From NCBI RefSeq assembly GCF_013394795.1, contig NZ_JABXYU010000001.1, forward strand, positions 1,426,001-1,490,000: a DNA stretch of 64,000 nt. The letters are read 5' to 3'. Made by a program: the position numbers and the translations under genes. Under the pieces are notes generated by a model that searched no databases, was not told the origin of the DNA, and saw only the letters and a program-made list of their open reading frames with translations. Shown in pieces: positions 9,831 to 19,907 of the stretch. Position 1 is the stretch's first letter, and every line of letters begins with the position of its first letter. Source of the stretch: Leptotrichia sp. oral taxon 223. GTDB taxonomy: Bacteria; Fusobacteriota; Fusobacteriia; Fusobacteriales; Leptotrichiaceae.

Positions 9831-10890
9831 AATAATACAAGTTTTACCAACGATTAGCTATGGAGATGCAGTTAGCAATGATGCAATAAATATTGATAAA
9901 ATTTTAAAAAAAAATGGATATGAAACAGAGCTTTATGCAGAAAATATAGACAAAAAATTAAAAGATAAAGTTTTTAAAATAAGTAAATTAAAAAAAGTAA
10001 ATAAAAATGATATTTTAATTTATCATAAGTCAACTGGAACAGATTTAAGTTTTTGGCTGGAAAAATACAAATGTAAAAAGATAATGAGATACCATAATAT
10101 TACCCCAGGAAAATATTTAGAGAAATATAATAAATATCTGTATAATTTAGTGGAATATGGTAGAAAAGGTTTAGAATATGCAAGCAAATATTTCAATTAT
10201 AGTTTGGCAGTCTCAGATTATAATAAAAATGAACTTGATGAATTAAGATATAAAAATACAATGACATTACCTGTATTAATTCCTTTTGAAGACTACAAGA
10301 AAGAACCTGATAAAAAAGTTATAAAAAAATATTCAGATAGTAAAAAAAATATATTATTTGTAGGAAGAATTACTCCAAATAAGGCACAAGAAGATATAAT
10401 AAAATCTTTTTATTACTACAAAAAGTATGTAAATAAAGATTCAAGGTTAATTTTAGTTGGAAATGACAGCGGATTTGAAAACTATTCAGATTTATTGAAA
10501 AAATTAATTAAAGAATTGGGATTGGAAAGTGATGTTGTGTTTCCTGGACATATAAAATTTGAAGAGATATTGGCTTTCTATAGAGTGGCAGATTTATTTT
10601 TATGTATGAGTGAACATGAAGGATTTTGTGTACCATTGGTAGAAAGCATGTTTTTTGAAGTTCCAATTTTAGCATATAACAGTAGTGCAATAAAAGGTAC
10701 TTTGGGAAATAGTGGAATAATTGTAAATAAAAAAGATTATTTTTTAATATCAGAATTGATGAATCTTATTCTTTCAGATGAAAACATTAAAAAAGAAATT
10801 ATAAAGAATCAAAATAAAAGACTTGAGGATTTTCAGTTGGAAAAAGTAGAAAAAAAATTGTTAGAATTTATCAAGCGAATAGGTGGATAA
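9817..10890 (+). CDS. GT4-family glycosyltransferase
   Basis: Second of three consecutive GT4 enzymes, 357 residues. NILFVGRITPNKAQEDII near 165-185 opens the nucleotide-sugar domain and SEHEGFCVPLVESMF near 265 carries the E-x7-E pair. The N-terminal half contains ISYGDAVSNDA near residue 15, a variant of the acceptor loop seen in mannosyl- and rhamnosyltransferases. Translation starts at GTG 9817, overlapping the previous gene by 14 bases, so expression is probably coupled. The following gene begins one base after its stop. Activity on GDP-rhamnose is inferred from the operon only. Confidence 0.87.
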   Translation: MRKIKIIQVLPTISYGDAVSNDAINIDKILKKNGYETELYAENIDKKLKDKVFKISKLKKVNKNDILIYHKSTGTDLSFWLEKYKCKKIMRYHNITPGKYLEKYNKYLYNLVEYGRKGLEYASKYFNYSLAVSDYNKNELDELRYKNTMTLPVLIPFEDYKKEPDKKVIKKYSDSKKNILFVGRITPNKAQEDIIKSFYYYKKYVNKDSRLILVGNDSGFENYSDLLKKLIKELGLESDVVFPGHIKFEEILAFYRVADLFLCMSEHEGFCVPLVESMFFEVPILAYNSSAIKGTLGNSGIIVNKKDYFLISELMNLILSDENIKKEIIKNQNKRLEDFQLEKVEKKLLEFIKRIGG

Positions 10891-10891
10891 T

Positions 10892-12061
10892 ATGAAAAAA
10901 AAAATTTTATTTGTTGTTCAAAGATATGGTTTGGAAGTTAATGGTGGAGCAGAATTACATTGTAGACAATTAGCTGAAAGGCTTATAGGGGATTATGATG
11001 TATCAGTTTTAACTACTTGTGCAATAGATTATGTTACATGGAAAAATGAATATGAAGCGGGAACAGAGTATATAAATGGTGTAAAAGTTATAAGAAAAAA
11101 AGTTGATTTTGAAAGGAATCAAAATAAATTTAATAAAATATCTGAAAAAATAAATAATGATAAGGAGAATAAAGATTTAGGAATAGAATGGCAAAAAGCT
11201 CAAGGTCCTCATTCATCAGAATTAATAAAATATCTTAAAGATTATAAAAAAAATTATGACGTTATTATTTTTCTTACATACTTGTATTATACAACTTATT
11301 TTGGATTACAAATTGCACCAGAAAAGAGTATATTAATTCCTACAGCTCATGATGAACCACCGATATATTACAGTATTTTTAACGATACTTTTAACTTGCC
11401 GAACACAATATTATATTCAACTACAGCAGAAAGAAACTTTGTAAATAAAAAATTTAAAAATGATTATATAAAAAGTGATATAGTCGGTTTGGGTGTAGAT
11501 ATTGATGAAAATGCAGCAGATATAGATTTAGAAAAAGTATTTGGTATAAAAGATGATTACATTGTTTATATAGGTAGAATTGATGAATCTAAAGGTTGTA
11601 AAGAAATGTTTGAAGATTTTTTAGAATATAAAAAAATATACAATAATAATTTAAAATTGATATTAGCAGGTAAAGGTGTTATGAAAATACCTAAAAATAA
11701 GGATATAATTGCTCTAGGTTTTGTATCTGAAGAAGAAAAAGTTAATTTGATCAGAAAATCTAAATTATTGGTGTTACCTTCAAAATTTGAAAGTTTATCA
11801 TTATCTACTTTAGAAGCAATGTATTTAAAAGTTCCCGTTTTATTAAATGGGAAATGTGAAGTTTTAAAAATGCATGCTATACAAAGTAATGCAGGATTAT
11901 ATTTTGAAAGCAAATATGAATTTATTGAAGCACTGAATTTTATGATTAGTCATTCTAAAATAATGAGAAAAATGGGAGAAAATGGAATAAAATATGTTGG
12001 AAATAATTATAAATGGGATGTTGTAATGAAGAAATTAAAAAATGCTATTGAAGATATATAA
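10892..12061 (+). CDS. GT4-family glycosyltransferase
   Basis: A 389-residue GT-B enzyme starting ILFVVQRYGLEVNGGAELHC, the glycine-rich acceptor loop of GT4. IVYIGRIDESKGC near 225 begins the donor-binding half and LPSKFESLSLSTLEAMY near 298 is its donor-site motif. The ATG at 10892 has AGGTGG five bases upstream; an in-frame GTG at 10883 would overlap the preceding gene. It resembles the enzyme at 8637 along most of its length, so the two probably arose by duplication. With three polymer-building transferases after an exporter, the layout parallels the wbpX-wbpY-wbpZ arrangement of Pseudomonas common antigen, but orthology cannot be claimed. Confidence 0.87.
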   Translation: MKKKILFVVQRYGLEVNGGAELHCRQLAERLIGDYDVSVLTTCAIDYVTWKNEYEAGTEYINGVKVIRKKVDFERNQNKFNKISEKINNDKENKDLGIEWQKAQGPHSSELIKYLKDYKKNYDVIIFLTYLYYTTYFGLQIAPEKSILIPTAHDEPPIYYSIFNDTFNLPNTILYSTTAERNFVNKKFKNDYIKSDIVGLGVDIDENAADIDLEKVFGIKDDYIVYIGRIDESKGCKEMFEDFLEYKKIYNNNLKLILAGKGVMKIPKNKDIIALGFVSEEEKVNLIRKSKLLVLPSKFESLSLSTLEAMYLKVPVLLNGKCEVLKMHAIQSNAGLYFESKYEFIEALNFMISHSKIMRKMGENGIKYVGNNYKWDVVMKKLKNAIEDI

Positions 12062-12083
12062 AAAAATAATATAAGGAGTTAAA

Positions 12084-14249
12084 ATGATAAAAAAAGGTAT
12101 ATGGAAAGAGTTTATTGTAGTAAGTATTGTGACTTTATTACTTACATTTATAATTTTACAGATTTGGGATATGAAGTTTAGTATACCATTGTCTTATCAG
12201 GGAGATGGGCTAGCAACAGCATATTTAGTTGAGACAATAAAGGAATCTGGATGGTGGTTTCAAAATAGTAGAGTAGGAGCTCCATTTGGAGGTACAACAT
12301 ATGATTTTTCAGCTTTTTATTTTGATAGTTTCAATTTTTTTATATTTAAAATAATAGTATTGTTTGTTAAAAACTGGGGAAAAGCAATTAATACTTTCTA
12401 TATATTTTTATTTCCAGTTACAGCGTTAACAAGTCATTACACAATGAGAAAATTAAAAATAAATTTTTATATATCAATGTTATCTTCGATGTATTTTACA
12501 TTTTTACAGTATAGATTTTTAAGAGGAACATCACATTTATTTTTATCAACGTATTATTTGATTCCTCTTATAACATTATTATTTTATTGGTTATATACAG
12601 ATTGTGATATACTAGAGATAAAAAAAGGGTTTTTTAAGAATAAAAAGAACATATTTTCAATTATATTACTAGTTTTATTATCTTTATCAGGTATATATTA
12701 TGCTTTTTTTTCGTGTTTCTTTTTTATGGTTATTTATTTGATAAAAATAAATAAAAATAATATAGTTAAAATTTCTAAAAAATTCGGATTAATATTTATT
12801 ACGATTTTTAATACAGGTTTTTTAGCATATATTCCTGGAATATTATATAAATTAAAAGTAGGAGCGAACATAGAAAGTCCTCAAAGACATGTTTATGAAA
12901 CAGAATTATATGCTTTTAGAATATCAAAATTATTTATTTCTCAGAAAATATTTTATTTAAAGGGAGGTTATTTTGAAAAAATTCAAAAAGGTATAATAAA
13001 TTATTTTAATTTTTTTAAAGACACAGAAGGAATGGAATACTTAGGAATAATAGCAATAATGGGATTCATTTATTTATTATGGATAACTTTAAAAAAAGAA
13101 AAAACAGACAATAATCTAATAAATTTATTAGCATTATTGAATATAACAGGAGTATTATTGGCAGTTGCCTCAGGATTTGGTACTATTTTTGCAATACTTG
13201 TATCAGCTCAAATAAGAGCTTATAACAGAATATCTGTATTTATTGCATATTTTTGTATATTAGCAATAGCTATGAAAATAAATGATTTAATAAAAGGAAA
13301 AAATAAAAGACTTTGGTATCCATTATTGTCAATATTATTTTTATTTTCGATTTGGGAGCAGATTCCATTCTGTTCAGGAATAACTTATTCTAATTCGACG
13401 AAAAAATATAGAAAAAAATTTGATAGTGATAAAATTTTTATTTTACAAATAGAAAAAATATTAGGAAAAAATGGAATGGTTTTTCAACTTCCATATTATA
13501 AATTTCCTGAAATGGGAAATATTAAAAACTTGGGTGATTATGAAATGTTTAAGGGATATTTATTTTCCGAAAACTTAAAATGGAGTTATGGAGGTTATAG
13601 AGGACGTGAGTCAGATTTATGGAATAGATACATAACTTCTTTATCCATTGACGAAATGCTGGAAAAAATTTCAATAGCAGGATTTAATGGAATATATATT
13701 GATCGAAAGGCTTATACTAAGGATGAATATATGAAGTTAGAAAATGAAATAAGTAGTATCATAAAAGAAAAGGCATATATTAGTAATAATAAAGATTTAG
13801 TTTTTTTTAATTTAACAAATTATAGTAATAACTTGAAAAATAAATATTCCAAAGAACAGCTAGAAAAAGAAAAGACCAAAGTATTAAAAGTTTTAATAGC
13901 CTCAGAGGGATTTTATGGAAATGAGCAGTTAAAAAATAGAAAATGGAAATGGATGAAGAATAAAGCTATAATAACATTAGAAAATAATACATCTGCGGAT
14001 GTAAATTATAATTTAAAAGTGGATGTTTTTTCGGAGTATCCTGAAAATTCAAAATTAATAATTGAATTTGATGGAAAAAAAGAAGAGTATATAATCAATA
14101 ATAAAGGAAAAACATTAGATTTATCGTTTAATATGAAAAAAGGGAAAAATACAATAAAATTTTATACTAATACTAAACGTGTAAATTCAGGTCTTGATAC
14201 GAGAGAGCTGTACTTAAGATTTGAAAATATTAAAGAAAATATAGACTAA
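12084..14249 (+). CDS. Large multi-membrane-span protein, YfhO-like / GT-C-fold candidate
   Basis: A 721-residue integral membrane protein. About eleven or twelve hydrophobic segments fill residues 10-445, followed by a ~270-residue extracytoplasmic region. The first loop has YQGDGLATAYLVE near 32-44 and NSRVGAPFGG near 58-67, acidic and aromatic features typical of GT-C glycosyltransferases that use polyprenyl-phosphate sugars. The overall plan recalls YfhO, which works with a GtrB/CsbB-like transferase and a GtrA/GtcA-like flippase; both partners are encoded nearby (16166 and 19895). I infer it attaches a lipid-linked sugar to the glycan outside the cytoplasmic membrane. A precise family assignment needs a profile search. 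Confidence 0.7.
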   Translation: MIKKGIWKEFIVVSIVTLLLTFIILQIWDMKFSIPLSYQGDGLATAYLVETIKESGWWFQNSRVGAPFGGTTYDFSAFYFDSFNFFIFKIIVLFVKNWGKAINTFYIFLFPVTALTSHYTMRKLKINFYISMLSSMYFTFLQYRFLRGTSHLFLSTYYLIPLITLLFYWLYTDCDILEIKKGFFKNKKNIFSIILLVLLSLSGIYYAFFSCFFFMVIYLIKINKNNIVKISKKFGLIFITIFNTGFLAYIPGILYKLKVGANIESPQRHVYETELYAFRISKLFISQKIFYLKGGYFEKIQKGIINYFNFFKDTEGMEYLGIIAIMGFIYLLWITLKKEKTDNNLINLLALLNITGVLLAVASGFGTIFAILVSAQIRAYNRISVFIAYFCILAIAMKINDLIKGKNKRLWYPLLSILFLFSIWEQIPFCSGITYSNSTKKYRKKFDSDKIFILQIEKILGKNGMVFQLPYYKFPEMGNIKNLGDYEMFKGYLFSENLKWSYGGYRGRESDLWNRYITSLSIDEMLEKISIAGFNGIYIDRKAYTKDEYMKLENEISSIIKEKAYISNNKDLVFFNLTNYSNNLKNKYSKEQLEKEKTKVLKVLIASEGFYGNEQLKNRKWKWMKNKAIITLENNTSADVNYNLKVDVFSEYPENSKLIIEFDGKKEEYIINNKGKTLDLSFNMKKGKNTIKFYTNTKRVNSGLDTRELYLRFENIKENID

Positions 14250-14272
14250 TAAGAAGTAGGAGGTTATTTAAA

Positions 14273-15049
14273 ATGAAAGTTGTTTTACTTGCGGGAGGAT
14301 TCGGCACTAGATTAAGTGAAGAAACTTATGCAATTCCTAAACCTATGTTGGAAATAGGAGGTAGGCCTGTATTATGGCACATAATGAAAATATATTCCTA
14401 TTATGGGTTCAATGAATTTATCATTTGTTGTGGATATAAAGGGTATGTAATTAAAGAATATTTTGCCAATTATTTTTTGCATGCCAGCGATGTCACAATA
14501 GATATAAAAAATAATAATATTGAAGTTCATAATACAAAATCTGAACCATGGAAAATAACACTTGTGGATACAGGTTTAGAAACAATGACAGGTGGACGTA
14601 TAAAAAGAATTCAGAAATATGTTGAAAATGAACCTTTTTTATTGACTTACGGTGATGGCGTATCAGATGTAAATATAAAAGATTTAGTAGAATATCATGA
14701 AAAAACTGGTAAATTATTAACTGTGACAGCTTATAAGCCACAAGGAAGATTTGGAGCATTGGATTTAGATGAAAAAGATGACGTTAAAAGTTTTCTTGAA
14801 AAACCTGCAGGAGATAATATGTGGATTAATGCAGGATATTTTGTTTGTCAACCTGAAGTATTTGATTATATAAAAGACGGCGATCAAACTGTTTTTGAAA
14901 AAAGGCCTCTTGAAGAATTAGCCAAAGACGGTAATATGAATGCGTTTAAACATTCAGGATTTTGGAAACCTATGGATATATTAAGAGACAACAAGGAATT
15001 AAATGCTATGTGGGACAAAAATGAAGCTCCATGGAAAGTATGGGAATAA
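14273..15049 (+). CDS. rfbF: Glucose-1-phosphate cytidylyltransferase
   Basis: Makes CDP-glucose from glucose-1-phosphate and CTP. The 258 residues match the RfbF family: the nucleotide-binding LAGGFGTRLSEETYAIPKPM at residues 5-24, VLWHIMK near 35, TLVDTGLETMTGGRIKR near 98, TYGDGVSDV near 125 and WINAGYFV near 185. A strong AGGAGG precedes the ATG. The next gene, rfbG, uses the product directly. The CTP enzyme differs from rfbA at 1349, so the locus makes at least three nucleotide-sugar types: dTDP, GDP and CDP. Confidence 0.95.
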   Translation: MKVVLLAGGFGTRLSEETYAIPKPMLEIGGRPVLWHIMKIYSYYGFNEFIICCGYKGYVIKEYFANYFLHASDVTIDIKNNNIEVHNTKSEPWKITLVDTGLETMTGGRIKRIQKYVENEPFLLTYGDGVSDVNIKDLVEYHEKTGKLLTVTAYKPQGRFGALDLDEKDDVKSFLEKPAGDNMWINAGYFVCQPEVFDYIKDGDQTVFEKRPLEELAKDGNMNAFKHSGFWKPMDILRDNKELNAMWDKNEAPWKVWE

Positions 15050-15063
15050 TTTTAGGAGGAAAT

Positions 15064-16134
15064 ATGGAATATTTTAATGGAGTCTATAAAGGAAAAATGG
15101 TTTTAGTAACAGGACATACTGGTTTTAAGGGTTCTTGGTTATCAATATGGTTAAAGGAATTAGGGGCAAATGTTATTGGGTATGCACTGGATCCGTATAC
15201 TCAAAAAGATAACTTTGTTTTTTCGGGTCTAGAAAATAAAATAGTTGACATTAGAGGAGACATAAGAGATAAAAAACATTTAAAAGAAGTTTTCGATAAA
15301 TACAAGCCGGAATTTGTATTTCATTTAGCTGCACAACCATTAGTAAGGCTATCTTATGACAACCCTGTTGAAACATACGAAACAAATGTTATGGGAACTA
15401 TAAATGTATTGGAATGTATTAGAGAAACACCAGAGGTTAAAATAGGAATAATGATAACAACTGATAAATGTTATGAAAATAAAGAACAGATATGGGGGTA
15501 TAGAGAAACAGATCCTTTAGGTGGATATGATCCGTATTCATCTTCAAAAGGTGCAGCTGAAATAGCAATAGGTTCCTGGAGAAGTTCCTACTTTAATCCA
15601 AAAGATTATGATAAGCATGGAAAGTCTATTGCAAGTGTCAGGGCAGGAAATGTTATTGGTGGTGGAGACTGGTCATTAGATCGTGTAATTCCTGACTGTA
15701 TAAGAGCTCTTGAAAAAGGCGAACCAATAAATATAAGAAACCCAAAAGCTATAAGACCATGGGAGCATGTTTTAGAGCCATTGAATGGTTACCTGTCATT
15801 AGGCCAAAAAATGTATGAAGAACCAAATAAATATTCAGAAGCATGGAATTTTGGTCCAAATATTGAAGGGATTGTTCCAGTGTGGGAAATAGGCAAAAAA
15901 ATAATAGAAAATTATGGGAAAGGTTCGTTGAAAGATGTTTCAAATCTAAATGAAATTCATGAAGCTCAGCTTCTTGCTTTAGATGTTACTAAAGCTAAAT
16001 TCAGATTGAACTGGAAATCTAGATGGAATATAGATAAAACAATAGAGAAAACAGTTGAATGGTATAAAAAATATAATACTGAAGATGTTTATGAGTTATG
16101 TGTGAAACAGATTAGGGAATTTATTGAAAGTTAA
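15064..16134 (+). CDS. rfbG: CDP-glucose 4,6-dehydratase
   Basis: Converts CDP-glucose to CDP-4-keto-6-deoxyglucose, the branch point for CDP-dideoxyhexoses and branched sugars. Rossmann motif GHTGFKGSWLS lies near residues 15-25, AAQPLVRLSYDNP near 85, TDKCYEN near 130 and the catalytic YSSSKG near 158. I start at ATG 15064, six bases after TAGGAGGAA; the upstream in-frame ATG at 15031 lies inside rfbF. The usual follow-on enzymes for 3,6-dideoxyhexoses (RfbH 3-dehydrase and its reductase) are absent from the window. Instead, an aldolase and a TPP enzyme follow, which suggests another fate for the keto sugar. Confidence 0.94.
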   Translation: MEYFNGVYKGKMVLVTGHTGFKGSWLSIWLKELGANVIGYALDPYTQKDNFVFSGLENKIVDIRGDIRDKKHLKEVFDKYKPEFVFHLAAQPLVRLSYDNPVETYETNVMGTINVLECIRETPEVKIGIMITTDKCYENKEQIWGYRETDPLGGYDPYSSSKGAAEIAIGSWRSSYFNPKDYDKHGKSIASVRAGNVIGGGDWSLDRVIPDCIRALEKGEPINIRNPKAIRPWEHVLEPLNGYLSLGQKMYEEPNKYSEAWNFGPNIEGIVPVWEIGKKIIENYGKGSLKDVSNLNEIHEAQLLALDVTKAKFRLNWKSRWNIDKTIEKTVEWYKKYNTEDVYELCVKQIREFIES

Positions 16135-16165
16135 ATAAAAAATTAGGAAAATAGAGGTTATTTAT

Positions 16166-17125
16166 ATGAAAATATCAATAGTTATACCCTGTTATAATGA
16201 AGAAGATAATGTGATACCTATATGTCACGCTTTAAAGGAGATGTTTGCCAAAGATCTCCCAAAATATGAATATGAATTAATATTTATAGACAATAAATCA
16301 AAAGATAACACAAGAGAGAGACTTCGTTTATTGTGTAAAGAAGATTTACGTGTAAAAGCTATTTTTAATATAAAGAATTTTGGACAAAGCAACAGTCCTT
16401 TTTATGCATTATTTCAAAGTTCAGGAGATTGTACAGTATTTTGTTCTGCTGATTTTCAAGATCCTATTGAAATGATACCTGTTATGGTACATGAATGGGA
16501 AAAAGGACATAAAGTTATTACAACAATAAGAACAGGAACTAAAGAAAATAAGTTTATGTATTTTTTGAGAACGGTATATTACAAACTAATTAAAGCAATG
16601 AGTAAAGAAGAAATGATAGAACATTTTACTGGTTTTGGATTATACGATAAAAGCTTTATTAGTATATTAAAAAATTTAAATGAACCTATGCCTCTTTTAA
16701 GAGGATTAGTAGCTGAGTATGCTCCTGATCATAAATCAATAGAATATGAGCACCAACTTAGAAAGAGTGGAAAAAGTTCAAATAATTTTTTCACTCTATT
16801 TGACTTAGCGATGCTTAGTTTTACTAGCTACACCAAAAGTGGTCTTAGAATAGCAACTTTTTTTGGATTTGCAGTATCTTTAATCAGTATTTTAATTTCT
16901 ATAGTATACTTTGTTTTAAAAATTTTGTTCTGGAATAAATTTGTTATAGGAACAGCTCCTATATTGATAGGTGTATTTTTTTTAGGAGGACTTCAATTGT
17001 TTTTTATAGGACTGCTTGGAGAATATATTATGAATATGAATTTGCGAATTATGAATAGACCACTGGTAATCGAGGAAGAAAGAATAAATTTTGACGAAAA
17101 TAAAAAAGATGAACAGGAGAACTAG
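16166..17125 (+). CDS. GT2 polyprenyl-phosphate glycosyltransferase (GtrB/CsbB-like)
   Basis: Would load a sugar from a nucleotide donor onto undecaprenyl phosphate on the cytoplasmic face. Residues 1-225 are a GT2 domain opening VIPCYNEEDNV, with NFGQSNSPFYALF near 72 and the metal/donor motif SADFQDP near 95. Two hydrophobic segments (about 232-255 and 266-290) anchor the C-terminus, as in GtrB, CsbB and DPM1-like enzymes. It is 319 residues, the usual length. It belongs to the rfbF-rfbG-aldolase-TPP series, and the next ATG follows its stop immediately. With the GtrA-like flippase at 19895 it makes a plausible lipid-linked sugar branch. Confidence 0.9.
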   Translation: MKISIVIPCYNEEDNVIPICHALKEMFAKDLPKYEYELIFIDNKSKDNTRERLRLLCKEDLRVKAIFNIKNFGQSNSPFYALFQSSGDCTVFCSADFQDPIEMIPVMVHEWEKGHKVITTIRTGTKENKFMYFLRTVYYKLIKAMSKEEMIEHFTGFGLYDKSFISILKNLNEPMPLLRGLVAEYAPDHKSIEYEHQLRKSGKSSNNFFTLFDLAMLSFTSYTKSGLRIATFFGFAVSLISILISIVYFVLKILFWNKFVIGTAPILIGVFFLGGLQLFFIGLLGEYIMNMNLRIMNRPLVIEEERINFDENKKDEQEN

Positions 17126-18166
17126 ATGAAAAAGATAAAAATTCTTGATTGTACATTAAGAGATGGTGGACTAGGCTTAGAAGATGCTAATAAAACAGGA
17201 ATAAAAACAGAGATTTTTGATAAAAATATAATTAATAAAGTAATCTTATCTTTTAGCCAAACTGATTTAGATATTATAGAATTAGGTTCGATTGAAATAA
17301 CAAATAATGACATGACTAAATATTGCATTTATAAGTCTATAGAAGATATTTCCCAAAAAATACCATTAAACCATTCTAAAAATCAGATGTATGTAGCCTT
17401 ATTTAGAGGACCAGATACGCCTATTGAAAATATACCAGATTGGAATGAAAATTATTGCAGAGGAATTAGAGTTATTATTAGATATTCAGAATTACAAAAA
17501 TCTCTTGATTTCTGCAAAGCGTTGTCTAAAAAAGGTTATAAAGTTTTTGTACAGCCAATGCTTACAATGAGATATACTGAGGAAGAATTGGATTTAATTA
17601 TCAAAGCCTCTAATGAGATGAAGGCCTACGTTTTATATTTTGTAGACAGTTATGGATATATGACTGAACAAGATGTAATTTATTTTTTAAAAAAATATGA
17701 CGGTAGCTTAAATTCAAAAATAAAAATAGGATTTCATAGTCATAATAATTTAAATTTAGCATTTTCAAATGTAAAGGCTTTTATTAATTATGAAACTAAT
17801 AGAGATATTATAATAGATTCCTGCGTATTAGGAATGGGGCAAGGAGCAGGAAATTTACAAACGGAGATTATTGCAGATTATTTAAATAGATATCATGATA
17901 AGAATTATAATTATGAAATGATATTGGAAATTTGTGAATTAATTGAGAAATTTTCTCCAAAACCTTTATGGGGTTATACCGTAACTACTTTATTGCCGGC
18001 TCTTCATAAAGTAGCGTACAAATATTCTATTAATTTAAGAGAACGGTATGGCTTATCTTATATAAAAATAAATTATTTATTAAAAAATATTCCAGAAAAT
18101 TTAAGACACAGGTATACACAGGAAAATTTAGAGAAACTTTTGAATTTATTGAAGAAGGGCGAATAA
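17126..18166 (+). CDS. DRE-TIM metalloaldolase, 4-hydroxy-2-oxovalerate aldolase (DmpG)-like
   Basis: A 346-residue member of the HMGL/DmpG superfamily, whose enzymes make or break C-C bonds at 2-oxo acids using a divalent metal. DCTLRDGG at residues 8-15 supplies the substrate arginine and metal aspartate, FVDSYGYM follows near 172, and GFHSHNN near 202-208 supplies the metal histidines. The C-terminal ~60 residues, with PALHKVAYKY and RERYGLSY, resemble the extra domain of DmpG. DmpG normally channels acetaldehyde to a dehydrogenase (DmpF), which is absent here; the neighbour one base downstream is a TPP enzyme. A role in sugar modification is inferred from location. Confidence 0.8.
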   Translation: MKKIKILDCTLRDGGLGLEDANKTGIKTEIFDKNIINKVILSFSQTDLDIIELGSIEITNNDMTKYCIYKSIEDISQKIPLNHSKNQMYVALFRGPDTPIENIPDWNENYCRGIRVIIRYSELQKSLDFCKALSKKGYKVFVQPMLTMRYTEEELDLIIKASNEMKAYVLYFVDSYGYMTEQDVIYFLKKYDGSLNSKIKIGFHSHNNLNLAFSNVKAFINYETNRDIIIDSCVLGMGQGAGNLQTEIIADYLNRYHDKNYNYEMILEICELIEKFSPKPLWGYTVTTLLPALHKVAYKYSINLRERYGLSYIKINYLLKNIPENLRHRYTQENLEKLLNLLKKGE

Positions 18167-18167
18167 T

Positions 18168-19907
18168 ATGAAAGTTGCCGATTATTTAGTTGGAAGTCTA
18201 ATAAAGATGGGAATTACAGATGTTTTTGGTATACCTGGCGGAGTTGTTCTTGAATTTGTATACGCTTTAAATAAAAGAACAGAAAATATAAAAACGCACC
18301 TTTTACATCATGAACAAAATGCTGGTTTTGCAGCTCTTGGATATGCACAATCTACTCAAAAGATGGGGGTAGCGTTTGGAACAAAAGGTCCTGGAATTTT
18401 AAATTTAACAAGTTCCATAGCAGAAGCTTATTCTGATTCTATTCCTTCGTTGTTTATAACAGCACACTCACTTGATGATACGAGTGATAAGATGAGATTT
18501 ATTGAAGATCAGGAAATAAATATAATTCCTATTTTTGAATCTATTACAAAGTATTGTGTTAGAGTAAATAATGCAGATTCTTTTATTGATGAATTGAAAA
18601 AATCTATCTATTTAGCTAATTCAGGAAGGAAAGGACCAGTTGTAATTGATATATCTTCAAAAATTTGGAGTAGTGAAGTTTTAGAAACAGAATTAGAAAA
18701 AGAAGTTTTAGAAAATGTGAATGATTCCAAAAATACTTTTGAAGATGCTGTTTTATCAATTGAAAAAAATCTTAATGAATCAAAAAGACCATTATTACTT
18801 ATAGGTGATGGAATAAGGCAGGCAGGAATTGAAAAAGAAGTTATTGAATTTTCTGAAAAAAATAAAATTCCAGTTATCTATAGTAGAGGGTGTCAAGATA
18901 TTATGTCAGGTTCAAAGATGGCTTTTGGTTATGTAGGAAGTCATGGCATTAGATATACGAATTATATATTATCAGAAGCAGACTTGTTAATTAGTCTTGG
19001 AAATAGATTATCTTTTCCTATAAAATCAAAAAGCTTTCTAGATATTTTTAATAAATGTAAATTGATTAGATGTGATATAGATGAAAATGAATTCATACGA
19101 GAAATTCCAAATAGTAAAAACTTCCAATGTAATGTAAAAGATGTTTTGAAAGAACTTCTTAATAAAAATATAGAAAATAATAATATATCCGAATGGTTAA
19201 ATACCTGTAATAGAATAAAAGAAATTCTTTGGGATAGTGATACTAATACGCCTGTAAACGAAATAGCGCATTTATTAGATAGTCTTAGAGATACAGGAGC
19301 TATTGTTGGAGATGTTGGAAATAATGAATTTTGGTTATCAAGGGCTTATGAATTTTCTAAAAATAGTAATAAGATATTGTTTTCAAGATCGCTTGGAACA
19401 ATGGGATGTTCAATTGGAAAAGCAATTGGTGCATATTATTCTTTGAAAAAAAATATTGTTTGTTTTATAGGTGATCAGGCACTTCAAATGAATCCGCAAG
19501 AATTACAGTTTATTTCTAATAATAAATTACCTATATGGATTGTAGTTATTAATAATAATTCTTCAGGAATGATTAAATCAAGACAGATTAGAAGATATAA
19601 TTCAGAATTTTTATTAACAACAGAAGAAACAGGTTATAGTGTAGTTAATTTAGAAAAACTTTCTAATGTATATGATTTTAGCTATATTCAAGTAGAATCA
19701 ATAGAAGATATTGATAATAAATTAATAGATTGTGACTATACAAAACCATTATTTATTAATTTTATAGTTGATGAAAACATAGATCTGGAAATATCTTTAC
19801 CTATAGGAAATAGTTGTAAAGATATGGAGCCTAAACTAAGTAAAGAAATTTATGAAAAATTGAATTTAAATATAGATTATAAAAAGGGGAAAAAATGCTC
19901 GAATTAA
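18168..19907 (+). CDS. Acetolactate-synthase-like TPP-dependent enzyme
   Basis: A 579-residue enzyme with the three-domain plan of the ALS/pyruvate decarboxylase family. The pyrimidine domain carries FGIPGG and the cofactor-activating Glu in HHEQNAGFAALGYAQ (Glu49). The middle domain has the GDGIRQAG strand. The TPP/Mg2+ motif runs from GDQALQMN near residue 435 to NNNSSGM. ALS itself would pair with ilv genes, whereas this one lies between an aldolase and a flippase in a glycan operon. YerE of Yersinia, a similar TPP enzyme, adds a two-carbon unit from pyruvate to a CDP-keto-deoxysugar, and rfbF/rfbG supply a related substrate here. That analogy is inference; FAD binding could not be judged. 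Confidence 0.82.
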   Translation: MKVADYLVGSLIKMGITDVFGIPGGVVLEFVYALNKRTENIKTHLLHHEQNAGFAALGYAQSTQKMGVAFGTKGPGILNLTSSIAEAYSDSIPSLFITAHSLDDTSDKMRFIEDQEINIIPIFESITKYCVRVNNADSFIDELKKSIYLANSGRKGPVVIDISSKIWSSEVLETELEKEVLENVNDSKNTFEDAVLSIEKNLNESKRPLLLIGDGIRQAGIEKEVIEFSEKNKIPVIYSRGCQDIMSGSKMAFGYVGSHGIRYTNYILSEADLLISLGNRLSFPIKSKSFLDIFNKCKLIRCDIDENEFIREIPNSKNFQCNVKDVLKELLNKNIENNNISEWLNTCNRIKEILWDSDTNTPVNEIAHLLDSLRDTGAIVGDVGNNEFWLSRAYEFSKNSNKILFSRSLGTMGCSIGKAIGAYYSLKKNIVCFIGDQALQMNPQELQFISNNKLPIWIVVINNNSSGMIKSRQIRRYNSEFLLTTEETGYSVVNLEKLSNVYDFSYIQVESIEDIDNKLIDCDYTKPLFINFIVDENIDLEISLPIGNSCKDMEPKLSKEIYEKLNLNIDYKKGKKCSN